Of a DNA stretch of 64,000 bases, positions 25,278-34,181 are shown piece after piece. The DNA lies in the NCBI RefSeq assembly GCF_006476065.1, contig NZ_ML636798.1, forward strand, positions 414,816 through 478,815, written 5' to 3'. The translations under genes were made by a program, and so were the position numbers. A model generated the notes under the pieces. The model saw only the letters and a list, made by a program, of their open reading frames with translations. It had not been told where the DNA came from and did no database searches. Positions within the stretch are counted from its first letter, which is position 1, and each line of letters starts with the position of its first letter. This DNA comes from Cognatiluteimonas lumbrici (GTDB lineage: Bacteria; Pseudomonadota; Gammaproteobacteria; Xanthomonadales; Xanthomonadaceae).

Positions 25278-26480
25278 TCAGGCGAGGAGGGCGGTGCCGG
25301 CGGCGTGGGCGGAGGCCCAGGCCCACTGGAAGTTGTAGCCGCCGAGCCAGCCGGTGACGTCGACGACTTCGCCGATGAAGTACAGGCCGGGCACGTGCCT
25401 GGACTGCATCGTCGTCGACGACAGGCCGTCGGTATCCACGCCGCCGAGGGTGACTTCCGCGGTGCGGTAGCCCTCGGTGCCGCTGGCGACCAGGGGCCAG
25501 GCCTGCAGCAGCGTCGCGACCTCGCGCAGCTCGCGCTCGTTGAACTGGCGCACCGGGCGCTGCGGCCGCAGCGGCGCCAGCCAGGTCTCGCACAGGCGCT
25601 GGGCGAAACGCCGCGGCAGCAGCTCGCCGAGCAGGGTGCGCAACTCGGCGGCCGGCCGCTCGCGGCGCAGGCGCAGCAGCGTCTCCATCGCGTCGCTGCC
25701 GGGCAGCAGGTCCAGCAGCAGCGCGTCGCCGGGCTGCCAGTACGACGAGACCTGCAGGATCGCCGGGCCGCTGACGCCGCGGTGGGTGAGCAGCATGAAG
25801 TTGCTGAAGCTGGTGCCGTTGGCGGTGGCGGTCACCGGGAAGGCGACGCCGCTGAGGCCGTCGAGCCGCTCCTGGTGCTTGCCGCTGAGGGTCAGCGGCA
25901 CCAGCCCGGCACGCGTCGGCAGCACCGCGTGGCCAAACTGGCGGGCGAGCTCGTAGCCGAAGCCGGTGGCACCCATGCGCGGGATCGAGAGGCCGCCGCA
26001 GGCGACCACCAGCGCCGGCGCACTGCATTCGCCCTGGCTGGTGTGCACGCGGAAGTCGCCGGCGTCGCCATGGACGACGCGCTCGATCGTGCACGAGGTG
26101 CGGATCTCGACGCCCGCGGCCTCGCATTCGGCCAGCAGCATCGCCACGATCTGCTTCGAGGACTCGTCGCAGAAGAGCTGCCCCAGCTCCTTCTCGTGGT
26201 AGGCGATGCCGTGGCGCTCGACCAGTTCGATGAAGTCCGCCGGCGTGTAGCGGGCCAGCGCCGACTTGCAGAAGTGCGGGTTGGCGGAAATGTAGTTGGC
26301 CGGGCCGGCGCCGGTGTTGGTGAAGTTGCAGCGTCCGCCGCCGGACATGAGGATCTTCTTGCCGACCCGGTTGGCGTGCTCGAGCACGCGCACGCGCAGG
26401 CCGCTGCGGCCGGCGGTGATCGCGCACATGAGGCCGGCGGCGCCGCCGCCGATGATGAGGACGTCGCAGTGGTCGCGCAC
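25278..26480 (-). CDS. BaiN/YhiN-family flavoprotein (HI0933-like)
   Basis: A 400-residue protein with an N-terminal FAD Rossmann motif (VLIIGGGAAGLMCAITAGRSG, GxGxxG) and the family signature KKILMSGGGRCNFTN. The C-terminal signature GLYFIGEVVDVTGWLGGYNFQWAWASA is also complete. Members include the bile-acid 3-dehydro-4-reductase BaiN and E. coli YhiN, of unknown substrate. The start is a GTG at 26480, ten bases after the stop of the DeaD gene, so it probably lies in the same transcript. Confidence 0.88.
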   Translation of the reverse strand: MRDHCDVLIIGGGAAGLMCAITAGRSGLRVRVLEHANRVGKKILMSGGGRCNFTNTGAGPANYISANPHFCKSALARYTPADFIELVERHGIAYHEKELGQLFCDESSKQIVAMLLAECEAAGVEIRTSCTIERVVHGDAGDFRVHTSQGECSAPALVVACGGLSIPRMGATGFGYELARQFGHAVLPTRAGLVPLTLSGKHQERLDGLSGVAFPVTATANGTSFSNFMLLTHRGVSGPAILQVSSYWQPGDALLLDLLPGSDAMETLLRLRRERPAAELRTLLGELLPRRFAQRLCETWLAPLRPQRPVRQFNERELREVATLLQAWPLVASGTEGYRTAEVTLGGVDTDGLSSTTMQSRHVPGLYFIGEVVDVTGWLGGYNFQWAWASAHAAGTALLA

Positions 26481-26490
26481 GGGCGGCGGC

Positions 26491-28260
26491 TCAGCCGTCG
26501 CGGCGCGGGCGTGGCTTGCGCGGCGGACCGGGCGGACGCGGGCGCGTGCCGGGGCGCGGCTTGAACGGCCGCCTGGCGCGCGGCGCGTCCAGGTCCGCGG
26601 CCTCGGCCAGGCGCATGCGCAGCGGCTGCCCGCCGACGCGCACTTTCTTCAGGTGCTGCAGCAGTTCCGGCGGCATCCCTTCGGGCAGGTCCACCAGGCT
26701 GAAGTCGTCGCGGATGTCGATGCGGCCGATGTAGCGCGACTCGAGCTCCGCTTCGTTGGCGATCGCGCCGACGATGTTGCCCGGCTGCACGCCGTTGCGA
26801 TGCCCGACCTCGATCCGGTAGGTCACCATGCCCACGTCGGCGCCGGGGCCGCGCCCGGTGGGAGCCGCCATGGCGGCGAGCCCTTCCCGCCTTGGCCGCA
26901 CCGGCGGCGGGGGCGGTTCCTCCCGCGCCTCCAGCAGCAACGGCGTCTTCCCCTGCACCAGCCGCGCCAGCGCCGCGGCGATCTCGATCGCCGGCACGTC
27001 GTGCTCGCGCTCGTAGCGTTCGACCAGCTCGCGGAACGGTGCGAGTTCGTCGCCCTCCAGTACCTCGTCGATGCGGCCCAGGAACTTCGCGACCCGGCGC
27101 TCGTTGACCGCCTGCACGGTCGGCAGCTGCATCGGCTCGATCGGCTGCCGGGTGGCGCGCTCGATCGTGCGCAGCATGCCGCGCTCGCGCGGGGTCACGA
27201 ACAGGATCGCCTCGCCCTTGCGGCCCGCGCGCCCGGTGCGCCCGATGCGGTGGACGTAGCTCTCGGTGTCGTAGGGGATGTCGTAGTTGAGCACGTGGCT
27301 GATCCGCTCCACGTCCAGGCCGCGCGCGGCGACGTCGGTGGCGACCAGCACGTCGATCTCGCCGTCCTTGAGCTTCTGGATGGTGCGCTCGCGCTGCTTC
27401 TGCTCGACGTCGCCGTTGATCGCGGCGGCGGCAATGCCGCGTGCGAGCAGCTTCTCCGCCAGCTCCTCGGTGCCGAGCTTGGTGCGCGCGAACACGATCA
27501 TGGCCTCGAACGGCTCGGCCTCGAGGATGCGGGTGAGGGCGTCCAGCTTGTGCAGGCCGGAGACGAGCCAGTAGCGCTGGCGGATGTTGGCGGCGGTGGT
27601 CGTCTGCGCCTTGATCGACACCTCGACCGGATCCTTCAGGTAGGTCTGCGCGATGCGCCGGATCTGCGGCGGCATCGTGGCCGAGAACAGCGCCACCTGG
27701 CGGCCCTCGGGCGTGCGCCGGAGCACCGCCTCGACGTCGTCGATGAAACCCATGCGCAGCATCTCGTCGGCTTCGTCGAGCACCAGGCAGCGCAGGCCGG
27801 ACAGGTCGAGCGTGCCGCGCTCGAGATGGTCGATCACGCGTCCGGGGGTGCCCACCACCACCTGCACCCCGCGGCGTAGGGCCTGCAGCTGCGGACCGTA
27901 GCCCTGGCCGCCGTAGACCGGCAGCACCTGGAAGCGGGGCAGGTGGCTGGCGTACTTCTGGAAAGCCTCGGCGACCTGGATCGCGAGCTCGCGCGTCGGC
28001 GCCAGCACCAGCGCCTGCGGCCGCGACTCGGCCGGGTCGATGCGCGCCAGCACCGGCAGCGCGAACGCGGCGGTCTTGCCGGTGCCGGTCTGGGCCTGGC
28101 CGAGCACGTCGCGGCCGGCCAGCAGCGGCGGGATGGTCGCGGCCTGGATCGGCGAGGGCGATTCGTAGCCGACGTCGGCGAGCGCGCGCAACAGGGGCTC
28201 GGGCAGGCCGAGGTCGGTGAAGCGGCCTGCGGGGCCTGTGTCGTGGGGCTGGGCACTCAT
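26491..28260 (-). CDS. deaD: DEAD-box ATP-dependent RNA helicase (DeaD/CsdA type)
   Basis: A 589-residue helicase. All core motifs are present: Q motif ([26 protein letters not shown]), AQTGTGKT (Walker A), [21 protein letters not shown] (DEAD), SATM, then RecA-2 motifs (VARGLD-like [16 protein letters not shown]). A DbpA-like RNA-binding domain follows ([36 protein letters not shown]) and an Arg/Pro-rich basic tail. CsdA unwinds RNA during ribosome assembly, especially in the cold. Full length. Confidence 0.95.
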   Translation of the reverse strand: MSAQPHDTGPAGRFTDLGLPEPLLRALADVGYESPSPIQAATIPPLLAGRDVLGQAQTGTGKTAAFALPVLARIDPAESRPQALVLAPTRELAIQVAEAFQKYASHLPRFQVLPVYGGQGYGPQLQALRRGVQVVVGTPGRVIDHLERGTLDLSGLRCLVLDEADEMLRMGFIDDVEAVLRRTPEGRQVALFSATMPPQIRRIAQTYLKDPVEVSIKAQTTTAANIRQRYWLVSGLHKLDALTRILEAEPFEAMIVFARTKLGTEELAEKLLARGIAAAAINGDVEQKQRERTIQKLKDGEIDVLVATDVAARGLDVERISHVLNYDIPYDTESYVHRIGRTGRAGRKGEAILFVTPRERGMLRTIERATRQPIEPMQLPTVQAVNERRVAKFLGRIDEVLEGDELAPFRELVERYEREHDVPAIEIAAALARLVQGKTPLLLEAREEPPPPPVRPRREGLAAMAAPTGRGPGADVGMVTYRIEVGHRNGVQPGNIVGAIANEAELESRYIGRIDIRDDFSLVDLPEGMPPELLQHLKKVRVGGQPLRMRLAEAADLDAPRARRPFKPRPGTRPRPPGPPRKPRPRRDG

Positions 28261-28273
28261 CGTGCACAGTCTA
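28261..28273 (-). promoter_or_regulatory. -10-like hexamer before deaD
   Basis: On the minus strand TAGACT (28273-28268) is seven bases before the ATG at 28260. It faces the selO -10 only a few bases away, so the two promoters overlap. Confidence 0.3.
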
Positions 28274-28279
28274 CGCGGC

Positions 28280-28292
28280 TAGCATGAAAGCC
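28280..28292 (+). promoter_or_regulatory. -10-like hexamer before selO
   Basis: TAGCAT (28280-28285) lies seven bases before the ATG at 28293. Only 32 bases separate the divergent start codons of deaD and selO. Confidence 0.35.
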
Positions 28293-29858
28293 ATGGATGC
28301 GCTGCGCTTCGACAACGCCTTCGTGCGCGACCTGCCCGGCGATCCGGAAGCCGGGCCGCGCCTGCGCCAGGTCGAGGGCGCAGCCTGGTCGCCGGTCGCG
28401 CCGACGCCTGTCGCGAAGCCGCGGCTGCTGGCGTGGACGCCGGACCTGGCCGCGCGGCTCGGTTTCAGCGAGGCCGCCGTGACCTCGCCGGCCTTCGCCG
28501 AAGTGTTCGGCGGCAACCGCCTGCTGCCGGGCATGCAGCCGTTCGCGGCCAACTACGGCGGCCACCAGTTCGGGCACTGGGCGGGCCAGCTCGGCGACGG
28601 CCGCGCGATCACGCTCGGCGAGGTCGTGGACGCCGGCGGTGCGCGCTGGGAACTGCAGCTCAAGGGTGCCGGTCCGACGCCGTACTCGCGCATGGCCGAC
28701 GGGCGCGCGGTGCTGCGCTCCTCGATCCGCGAGTTCCTGTGCAGCGAGGCGATGCACCACCTCGGGGTGCCGACCACGCGCGCCCTCAGCCTGGTCGGGA
28801 CCGGCGAGCAGGTCGTGCGCGACATGTTCTACGACGGCCATCCGCGCGAGGAGCCGGGCGCGATCGTGTGCCGGGTGGCGCCCTCGTTCCTGCGCTTCGG
28901 CAGCTTCGAGCTGCCGTTCTCCCGCGGCGACGCCACGCTGCTGCGCAGGCTCGCCGACTTCTGCATCGCGCGCGACTTCCCGCACCTGTCCGGTTCGGGC
29001 GAGGCCTTGTACGCGGACTGGTTCGCGGACGTGTGCACGCGCACCGCGGGGCTGGTCGCGCACTGGATGCGGGTCGGCTTCGTGCACGGCGTGCTCAACA
29101 CCGACAACATGTCCATCCTCGGGCTGACCATCGACTACGGCCCGTACGGCTGGATCGACGACTACGACCCGGACTGGACCCCGAACACGACCGATGCGCA
29201 GGTCCGCCGCTACCGCTTCGGCTGGCAGCCGCGGATCGCGCAGTGGAACCTGCTCAGGCTCGCGCACGCGCTGTCGCCGCTGTTCGCCGACACGGCGCCG
29301 CTGCAGGCCGGGCTCGACCGCTACGTCGCCGCCTTCGAGGCCGCCGAGCAGGCGACCATCGCCGCCAAGCTCGGCCTGTCGGCCTGCCGCGAGGACGACG
29401 TGGCGCGGATGCGCGAGCTGCACGTGTGGATGCACGGCGCCGAGGTGGACATGACGCTGTTCTTCCGCGCACTGGCGGAAGTGGACATGGCCGCGGCGGC
29501 GCCGGACCCGGCGCCCCTGGACGACGCCTTCTACGACCCCGGCAAGCGCGAGGCCGCGCTGCCGGTGCTGCGCGAGTGGCTGGCGCGGCTCGGCGCGCGC
29601 GTGCGCGAGGACGGCCGCGACCCCGCCAGGCGCAGGGCGGCGATGGACGCCGCCAACCCGAAATACGTGCTGCGCAACTATCTCGCGCAGCAGGCGATCG
29701 ACCTGGCCGAGCAGGGCGACCTGTCCGGGGTCCACGCCCTGCAGGAGGTGCTGCGCAAGCCCTACGACGCGCAGCCCGGGCGCGAAGCCTACGTCGGCAA
29801 GCGGCCCGACTGGGCCCGCGACCGGCCGGGCTGCTCGACGCTGTCCTGCAGTTCCTGA
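28293..29858 (+). CDS. selO: Protein adenylyltransferase SelO (YdiU)
   Basis: A 521-residue pseudokinase-fold AMPylator. Characteristic segments are [75 protein letters not shown] (catalytic Asn/Asp metal site) and the C-terminal [13 protein letters not shown], whose CxxxxC ending closes the family's redox switch. SelO transfers AMP to Ser/Thr/Tyr of proteins during oxidative stress. Length and C-terminus are complete. A nearby in-frame ATG at 28284 would add three residues. Confidence 0.95.
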   Translation: MDALRFDNAFVRDLPGDPEAGPRLRQVEGAAWSPVAPTPVAKPRLLAWTPDLAARLGFSEAAVTSPAFAEVFGGNRLLPGMQPFAANYGGHQFGHWAGQLGDGRAITLGEVVDAGGARWELQLKGAGPTPYSRMADGRAVLRSSIREFLCSEAMHHLGVPTTRALSLVGTGEQVVRDMFYDGHPREEPGAIVCRVAPSFLRFGSFELPFSRGDATLLRRLADFCIARDFPHLSGSGEALYADWFADVCTRTAGLVAHWMRVGFVHGVLNTDNMSILGLTIDYGPYGWIDDYDPDWTPNTTDAQVRRYRFGWQPRIAQWNLLRLAHALSPLFADTAPLQAGLDRYVAAFEAAEQATIAAKLGLSACREDDVARMRELHVWMHGAEVDMTLFFRALAEVDMAAAAPDPAPLDDAFYDPGKREAALPVLREWLARLGARVREDGRDPARRRAAMDAANPKYVLRNYLAQQAIDLAEQGDLSGVHALQEVLRKPYDAQPGREAYVGKRPDWARDRPGCSTLSCSS

Positions 29859-29936
29859 ACGCTGCCCGCGGCGGTCAACCGCAGGTTCACGTTTCCGGCG
29901 CGAAGGTTGATGCGCACCCCATCCAGGAGTCCCGCC

Positions 29937-30368
29937 ATGATCCGTTCCGCTGCCTTCCGACGCTGGCGCGTGGCGCTGGCGCTCCTCGCCGGCCTGGCCC
30001 TGGCCGGCTGCGCCAGCTATGGCGGCAGCCCCTATGGCAACTACCCCGGCAACGACGGCTACTACCCGGGCGGCTACGGCAACCAGTACGGCAGCCAGCG
30101 CTTCGTCGCCACGGTGGTCGGCGTGGACGCGCGCTACGGGCGCCTGCTGCTCGACGCCGGCGACCCGCGTGACTACCGCCAGCAGCGCGTCGAGGTGTAC
30201 TTCGACAACAGCACGCGCCTCTACTACCAGGGCCGTCAGTACCCGGTCACCGGGCTCGAGCGCGGCGACGTGGTCTCGGTGGACGTAGTCGAGTCGCGCA
30301 ACCGGCTGTGGGCGCGCCAGATCGAAGTCGTGCGCAACGTGCGCGAGTACGGCGGCTATCGCTACTAG
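29937..30368 (+). CDS. Lipoprotein with Gly/Tyr-rich linker
   Basis: A 143-residue lipoprotein with lipobox ALAGC (Cys25). A Gly/Tyr/Asn repeat linker (NYPGNDGYYPGGYGNQYGSQ) follows, then a compact OB-like beta domain (FVATVVGVDARYGRLLLDAG, VEVYFDNSTRLYYQGRQYPVTGLERGDVVSVDV) of the type found in 'DUF5666-like' periplasmic proteins. AGGAG precedes the ATG. A terminator follows at 30387. Confidence 0.75.
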   Translation: MIRSAAFRRWRVALALLAGLALAGCASYGGSPYGNYPGNDGYYPGGYGNQYGSQRFVATVVGVDARYGRLLLDAGDPRDYRQQRVEVYFDNSTRLYYQGRQYPVTGLERGDVVSVDVVESRNRLWARQIEVVRNVREYGGYRY

Positions 30369-30386
30369 CCGCCACTGAAGCCAAGG

Positions 30387-30418
30387 AAAAGGCCGGCTAC
30401 TTGCCGGCCTTCTTTTCC
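30387..30418 (+). terminator. Rho-independent terminator
   Basis: AAGGCCGGC (30389-30397), loop TACTT, GCCGGCCTT (30403-30411), then a T-rich tract. It ends the lipoprotein transcript. The stem also contains the last codons of the small minus-strand gene at 30397-30501. Confidence 0.8.
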
Positions 30419-30501
30419 TTCTTCGCCTGGCGCTTTTCCTTCAGCGACTTCTCCGGCTTCTTCTTTTCCTGCTTCTTCGGGCGGTCCTGGCTCTTCGACA
30501 C
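30397..30501 (-). CDS. 34-residue highly basic protein
   Basis: A tiny protein beginning at a GTG: VSKSQDRPKKQEKKKPEKSL and ending KKAGK. Nearly half its residues are lysine. GAGGAG lies six bases before the GTG, a strong ribosome site that decides the start and argues it is real. Very similar small Lys-rich proteins are, to my memory, conserved in Xanthomonadaceae without known function. A larger frame extends to 30585 but lacks such a signal. Confidence 0.6.
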   Translation of the reverse strand: MSKSQDRPKKQEKKKPEKSLKEKRQAKKEKKAGK

Positions 30502-30560
30502 GGGAAGCTCCTCGCTGGATGAAACGTGACTGGTGTGACGCGGGCGGATTATGCGCCCTT

Positions 30561-30571
30561 TACAATGGGGC
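30561..30571 (+). promoter_or_regulatory. -10 hexamer five bases before uup
   Basis: TACAAT (30561-30566), GGGGC, then the ATG at 30572. The hexamer differs from the TATAAT consensus at one base. Transcription from it would begin at or next to the start codon. Confidence 0.5.
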
Positions 30572-32356
30572 ATGCCCCTCGTCACCCTGCAGGACGTCGA
30601 CTACGGTGTCGGCGGCCCCCTCTTGCTTGAACGCGTCGCCCTGGCGATCGAGCCCGGCGAGCGCATCGCCCTGATCGGCCGCAACGGCGCCGGCAAGTCC
30701 ACCTTGCTCCGGCTGCTGGCGGGCGAGTTGCGTCCGGACGACGGCGAGGTCCGGTTGGAGGGCGGGGTGCGGGTCGCCCGGCTCGCCCAGGAGGTGCCGT
30801 CCGGCCTCGGCGGCGACGTCGTCTCGGTGGTCGCCGGCGGCCTGCTGGACGACGAGGCCTGGCGCGTGGACGAGACCCTGTCGCGGCTGGGCCTGGACGG
30901 CAGCGCCGCCTTCGGCGACCTGTCGGGCGGCCTGAAGCGCCGCGTGCTGCTGGCGCGGGCGCTGGTGTCGCGGCCCGACCTGCTGCTGCTGGACGAGCCG
31001 ACCAACCACCTGGACATCGAGGCCATCGAATGGCTCGAGGGCTTCCTCAAGGCGTGGCCGGGCGCGCTGGTGTTCGTGACCCACGACCGCCGCTTCCTGC
31101 GCACCATCGCCAACCGCATCGTCGAGATCGACCGCGGCCAGCTCACCAGCTGGCCCGGCGACTGGGAGAACTACGTGCGGCGCCGCGAGGAGCGGCTCAA
31201 TGCGCAGGCGCAGGAGGAGGGCCGCTTCGACAGGCTGCTGGCCCAGGAGGAGGCCTGGATCCGGCAGGGCATCAAGGCGCGGCGCACCCGCGACGAGGGG
31301 CGGGTGCGGCGGCTGGAGGCGATGCGCGTGGAGCGCGCCCGTCGTCGCGAGCAGGCCGGCAACGTGCGCATGGAAGCCGCCCGCGGGGAGGCTTCCGGCA
31401 GGAAAGTGATCGAGGCGCGCAGGGTGTCGTTCGCCTACCCCGGGCAGCCGCCGGTGGTGCGCGACTTCTCCACGACCATCCTGCGCGGCGACCGCATCGG
31501 CCTGGTCGGCGCCAACGGCAGCGGCAAGACCACGCTGCTCAAGCTGCTGCTCGGCGAACTGGCGCCCACGGCGGGCGAGGTCCGCCTCGGCAGCAACCTG
31601 CAGGTGGCCTATTTCGACCAGTACCGCGCGACCCTGCGCGAGGACTGGAACGCGCTCGAGAACGTGGCCGAGGGCCGCGACTCGGTGACCATCAACGGCC
31701 GCCAGAAGCACGTCGTCGGCTACCTGCAGGATTTCCTGTTCACGCCCGAGCGCGCGCGTGCGCCGATCACCCGGCTCTCGGGCGGTGAGCGCAACCGCCT
31801 GTTGCTGGCGCGCCTGTTCGCGCAGCCGTCGAACCTGCTGGTGATGGACGAGCCGACCAACGACCTCGACGTCGAGACGCTGGAGCTGCTCGAGGAACTG
31901 CTCGCCGACTACGAGGGCACCCTGCTGCTGGTCAGCCACGACCGCGACTTCCTCGACAACGTGGTGACCTCGACGCTGGCGGTGGAGGGCGACGGCGTGG
32001 TCGGCGAGTACGTCGGCGGCTACAGCGACTGGCTGCGCCAGCGCCCGCAGCCGGCCGTGGCCGAGGCCCCCGCAACCCCGTCGCGCCCTGCGCGCGAGGC
32101 GCCACCGCCGCCGAAGCCGCCGGCGAAGAAGAAACTTTCGTGGAAGGAACAACGCGAACTGGAAGAACTGCCGGCCCGCATCGAACGGCTCGAGGCCGAG
32201 GTCGCCGCCCTGACCGAAGCCATGCACGACCCGGCCTTCTACGACCGCGACGGCGCCGCCATCGCCGCCGACACCACCACGCTCGCCCGCGTCCAGGCCG
32301 ACCTCGACACCGCCTACGCCCGCTGGGAAGACCTCGAAAGCATTAGCCACGGCTGA
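30572..32356 (+). CDS. uup: ABC-F family ATPase Uup
   Basis: A 594-residue protein with two ABC domains and no membrane segment. Walker A motifs are GRNGAGKST (about residue 37) and GANGSGKTT (about 320); signature motifs LSGGLKRRV and LSGGERNRL; Walker B LLLDEPTNHLD and LVMDEPTNDLD. The linker (residues about 210-285) is the P-site tRNA interaction motif. A C-terminal coiled-coil domain (WKEQRELEELPARIERLEAEVAALT) is specific for Uup, which binds DNA and ribosomes. The first signature has Leu in place of the usual Gln region, otherwise intact. Confidence 0.93.
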   Translation: MPLVTLQDVDYGVGGPLLLERVALAIEPGERIALIGRNGAGKSTLLRLLAGELRPDDGEVRLEGGVRVARLAQEVPSGLGGDVVSVVAGGLLDDEAWRVDETLSRLGLDGSAAFGDLSGGLKRRVLLARALVSRPDLLLLDEPTNHLDIEAIEWLEGFLKAWPGALVFVTHDRRFLRTIANRIVEIDRGQLTSWPGDWENYVRRREERLNAQAQEEGRFDRLLAQEEAWIRQGIKARRTRDEGRVRRLEAMRVERARRREQAGNVRMEAARGEASGRKVIEARRVSFAYPGQPPVVRDFSTTILRGDRIGLVGANGSGKTTLLKLLLGELAPTAGEVRLGSNLQVAYFDQYRATLREDWNALENVAEGRDSVTINGRQKHVVGYLQDFLFTPERARAPITRLSGGERNRLLLARLFAQPSNLLVMDEPTNDLDVETLELLEELLADYEGTLLLVSHDRDFLDNVVTSTLAVEGDGVVGEYVGGYSDWLRQRPQPAVAEAPATPSRPAREAPPPPKPPAKKKLSWKEQRELEELPARIERLEAEVAALTEAMHDPAFYDRDGAAIAADTTTLARVQADLDTAYARWEDLESISHG

Positions 32357-32357
32357 C

Positions 32358-32400
32358 CATCCTTTTTTCATCAGTGTGATCTGTGGCAAAAGAATTTCCA
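32358..32400. repeat. Half copy of the CCACAGAT repeat family
   Basis: Read on the minus strand, ATTCTTTTGCCACAGATCAC then ACTGATGAAAAAAGGAT matches one arm of the elements at 25114 and 46104. No convincing second arm is present. The copy runs into the AlkB coding sequence and contains its GTG start. Confidence 0.65.
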
Positions 32401-32976
32401 GACGACCTCTTCGATAGCGGCCCGCTGCGGCTGGTGGACGATGCCGAGGGCGGGGTGTGGTACCGGCCGGGGTTCGTGGACGCGGGCACGGCGGCGCGGT
32501 GGTTCGCGGCACTGCGCGGGGAAGTGGCGTGGCAGGCGCAGCGGCGGCCGATGTACGACCGCGTGGTGGACGTGCCGCGGCTGACCGCCGCCTATTGGCT
32601 CGACCGTCCTGACGTGCCCGCGCCGCTGCTCGAGGCCGCCGCGCTGCTGCGCCGCGACCTCGGCGAACCGTTCAATGCCGTCGGCCTCAACCTGTACCGC
32701 GACCGCAACGACAGCGTCGCCCCGCACGGCGACAAGCTGCACATGCTGGTCCCCGGCCATCCGGTGGCGTTGCTGTCGCTGGGCGCCGCGCGGCGCATGG
32801 TGATCCGCGCCAGGCCGCCCGCGCGCGACGTCCATCGCCTCGAGCTCGCGCCCGGCAGCCTGCTGGTGATGAGCCACGCGTCGCAGACCAGCCACGAGCA
32901 CGGTGTCCCCAAGCTGCGCGAGCCCGTCGGCGAACGCATCAGCCTGGCGTTCCGGGTGCGCCCGCCGCCGCGCTGA
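32383..32976 (+). CDS. AlkB-family 2-oxoglutarate/Fe(II) dioxygenase
   Basis: A 197-residue enzyme with the AlkB double-stranded beta-helix. Iron ligands are His-x-Asp in APHGDKLHMLVPGHPV (about residues 117-119) and the distal His in MSHASQTSHEHGVPK, and the 2-oxoglutarate Arg pair is in ERISLAFRVR. Such proteins oxidatively remove methyl groups from alkylated DNA or RNA bases. The only in-frame start is a GTG at 32383 located inside a repeat element, so the native 5' end may have been replaced. Ends 15 bases before the next gene. Confidence 0.87.
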   Translation: MAKEFPDDLFDSGPLRLVDDAEGGVWYRPGFVDAGTAARWFAALRGEVAWQAQRRPMYDRVVDVPRLTAAYWLDRPDVPAPLLEAAALLRRDLGEPFNAVGLNLYRDRNDSVAPHGDKLHMLVPGHPVALLSLGAARRMVIRARPPARDVHRLELAPGSLLVMSHASQTSHEHGVPKLREPVGERISLAFRVRPPPR

Positions 32977-32979
32977 GGG

Positions 32980-32991
32980 CATACTCGGGGC
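32980..32991 (+). promoter_or_regulatory. -10-like hexamer six bases before the DUF1801 gene
   Basis: CATACT (32980-32985), CGGGGC, then the ATG at 32992. The spacer is identical to that before the NAD kinase gene. Confidence 0.35.
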
Positions 32992-33588
32992 ATGGACAGG
33001 GATCCCCGCATCGACGCCTACATCGCCGGGGCCGCGCCATTCGTGCAGCCCATCCTCGAACGCCTGCGCGCCATCGTCCACGAGGCGGTGCCCGGCATCG
33101 AGGAGACCCTGAAGTGGGGCATGCCGAGCTGGGTCCACGCCGGCGGCATCGTGTGCATGATGGCCGCGTTCAAGCAGCACGTCTCGTTCGGTTTCTGGCA
33201 GCACGCGCTGGTCATGGGCGAAGGCGTCGAGCGCGACGGCATGGGCAGCTTCGGCAAGCTGCGGACCGCGGGCGACCTGCCGCCGAAGCGCGAACTGGTC
33301 GCGCTGGTACGCAAGGCGGCCAGGTTGAACGAACAGGGGGTGAAGGCCACAGGTCCGCGCAAGCAGGCCGCGCCGAAGCCGGCGCCCGAGGTGCAGCCGG
33401 CGCTGGCAGCGGCGCTCCGCCGCAACAAGGCCGCGGCCGCTGCGTTCAAGGCGTTCACGCCCGGCAAGCAACGCGACTACTGCGAATGGATCGCCGAGGC
33501 GAAGCGCGAGGACACCCGCGAGCGCCGCGTCGCGCAGGCGGTCGAGTGGATCGCGCAGGGCAAGCCGCGCAACTGGAAGTACATGTAG
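32992..33588 (+). CDS. DUF1801/YdeI family protein
   Basis: A 198-residue cytoplasmic protein. Residues 1-115 form a DUF1801 domain (IVHEAVPGIEETLKWGMPSWVHAGGIVCMMAAFKQHVSFGFW), and the C-terminal part (AALRRNKAAAAAFKAFTPGKQRDYCEWIAEAKREDTRERRVAQAVEWIAQGK) is the OmdA/YdeI helical region. The combination is common and called 'YdeI/OmpD-associated'. Function unknown; related Bacillus YdeI is linked to antimicrobial peptide resistance. Confidence 0.85.
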   Translation: MDRDPRIDAYIAGAAPFVQPILERLRAIVHEAVPGIEETLKWGMPSWVHAGGIVCMMAAFKQHVSFGFWQHALVMGEGVERDGMGSFGKLRTAGDLPPKRELVALVRKAARLNEQGVKATGPRKQAAPKPAPEVQPALAAALRRNKAAAAAFKAFTPGKQRDYCEWIAEAKREDTRERRVAQAVEWIAQGKPRNWKYM

Positions 33589-33591
33589 CCG

Positions 33592-34125
33592 CTACAGGTA
33601 GGCGCCGCAGCCCTGGTAGGCCTGGCCGCCGACCGTGAGCTCCACCGCGACCGGGAAGCGGTGCCCGCTCATGCCGTCGAAGCATGGACCCTCGCGCGTG
33701 CGCAGCACGACCTCGGTGCCGTCCGCGGTGGTGCCGTGGAAGCCTTGCGTGCCGTCGGCGGTGGCTGCGGCGACGTCCACGACGCGCTCCCCGTAGTCCA
33801 GTTCGGCGTGCAGCGCCGGCGCTTCACCGCCGCCGACCTCGACGTACCAGCCCGGCTCCTGGCCCAGTCCGCGGAAGGCGACGCCGCGTTCGGCCGCCTG
33901 CTTCCAGACCGGGTTCTCGGTACCGTCGACCGGCAGGTCGGGAGTGGCCGGCGTGCGGTCGATCGGGCGCGCCGGGCGCGGGGTGGCGGGGGCGGCCGCC
34001 GTGCCGGCGGCCTGCGGCGTGGGCGGGACCTCGGGCGGCTCCGGCTCCGGGGCGTTGCAGGCGGCGAGCAGGAGCGCCGCCAGTGCGGGGGCTAGCGGCG
34101 CGGGGGAGGGGGTGTACGGGCGCAT
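33592..34125 (-). CDS. COG3650-like lipoprotein
   Basis: A 177-residue lipoprotein (lipobox LLLAAC, Cys23). A Pro/Ala/Thr linker spans residues 24-65. The C-terminal domain (GVAFRGLGQEPGWYVEVGGGEAPALHAELDYGERVVDVAA, REGPCFDGMSGHRFPVAVELTVGGQAYQGCGAYL) has a conserved Cys pair, C-x-DxMSG ... GCG, the layout of COG3650 heat-shock-protein-like (HslJ-related) lipoproteins. It sits tail to tail with the DUF1801 gene, three bases apart. Confidence 0.75.
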   Translation of the reverse strand: MRPYTPSPAPLAPALAALLLAACNAPEPEPPEVPPTPQAAGTAAAPATPRPARPIDRTPATPDLPVDGTENPVWKQAAERGVAFRGLGQEPGWYVEVGGGEAPALHAELDYGERVVDVAAATADGTQGFHGTTADGTEVVLRTREGPCFDGMSGHRFPVAVELTVGGQAYQGCGAYL

Positions 34126-34135
34126 GGGGGCTCCT

Positions 34136-34160
34136 CGCGGCGCTAGCGCCGCTCCTACAG
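34136..34160 (-). repeat. REP element
   Basis: Read on the minus strand, CTGTAGGAGCGGCGCTAGCG followed by CCGCG: the head plus GC-rich hairpin of the local REP family (see 54803, 54929, 63774, 63832). Confidence 0.75.
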
Positions 34161-34181
34161 GGACTGCCAGCCTAGGCCCGG

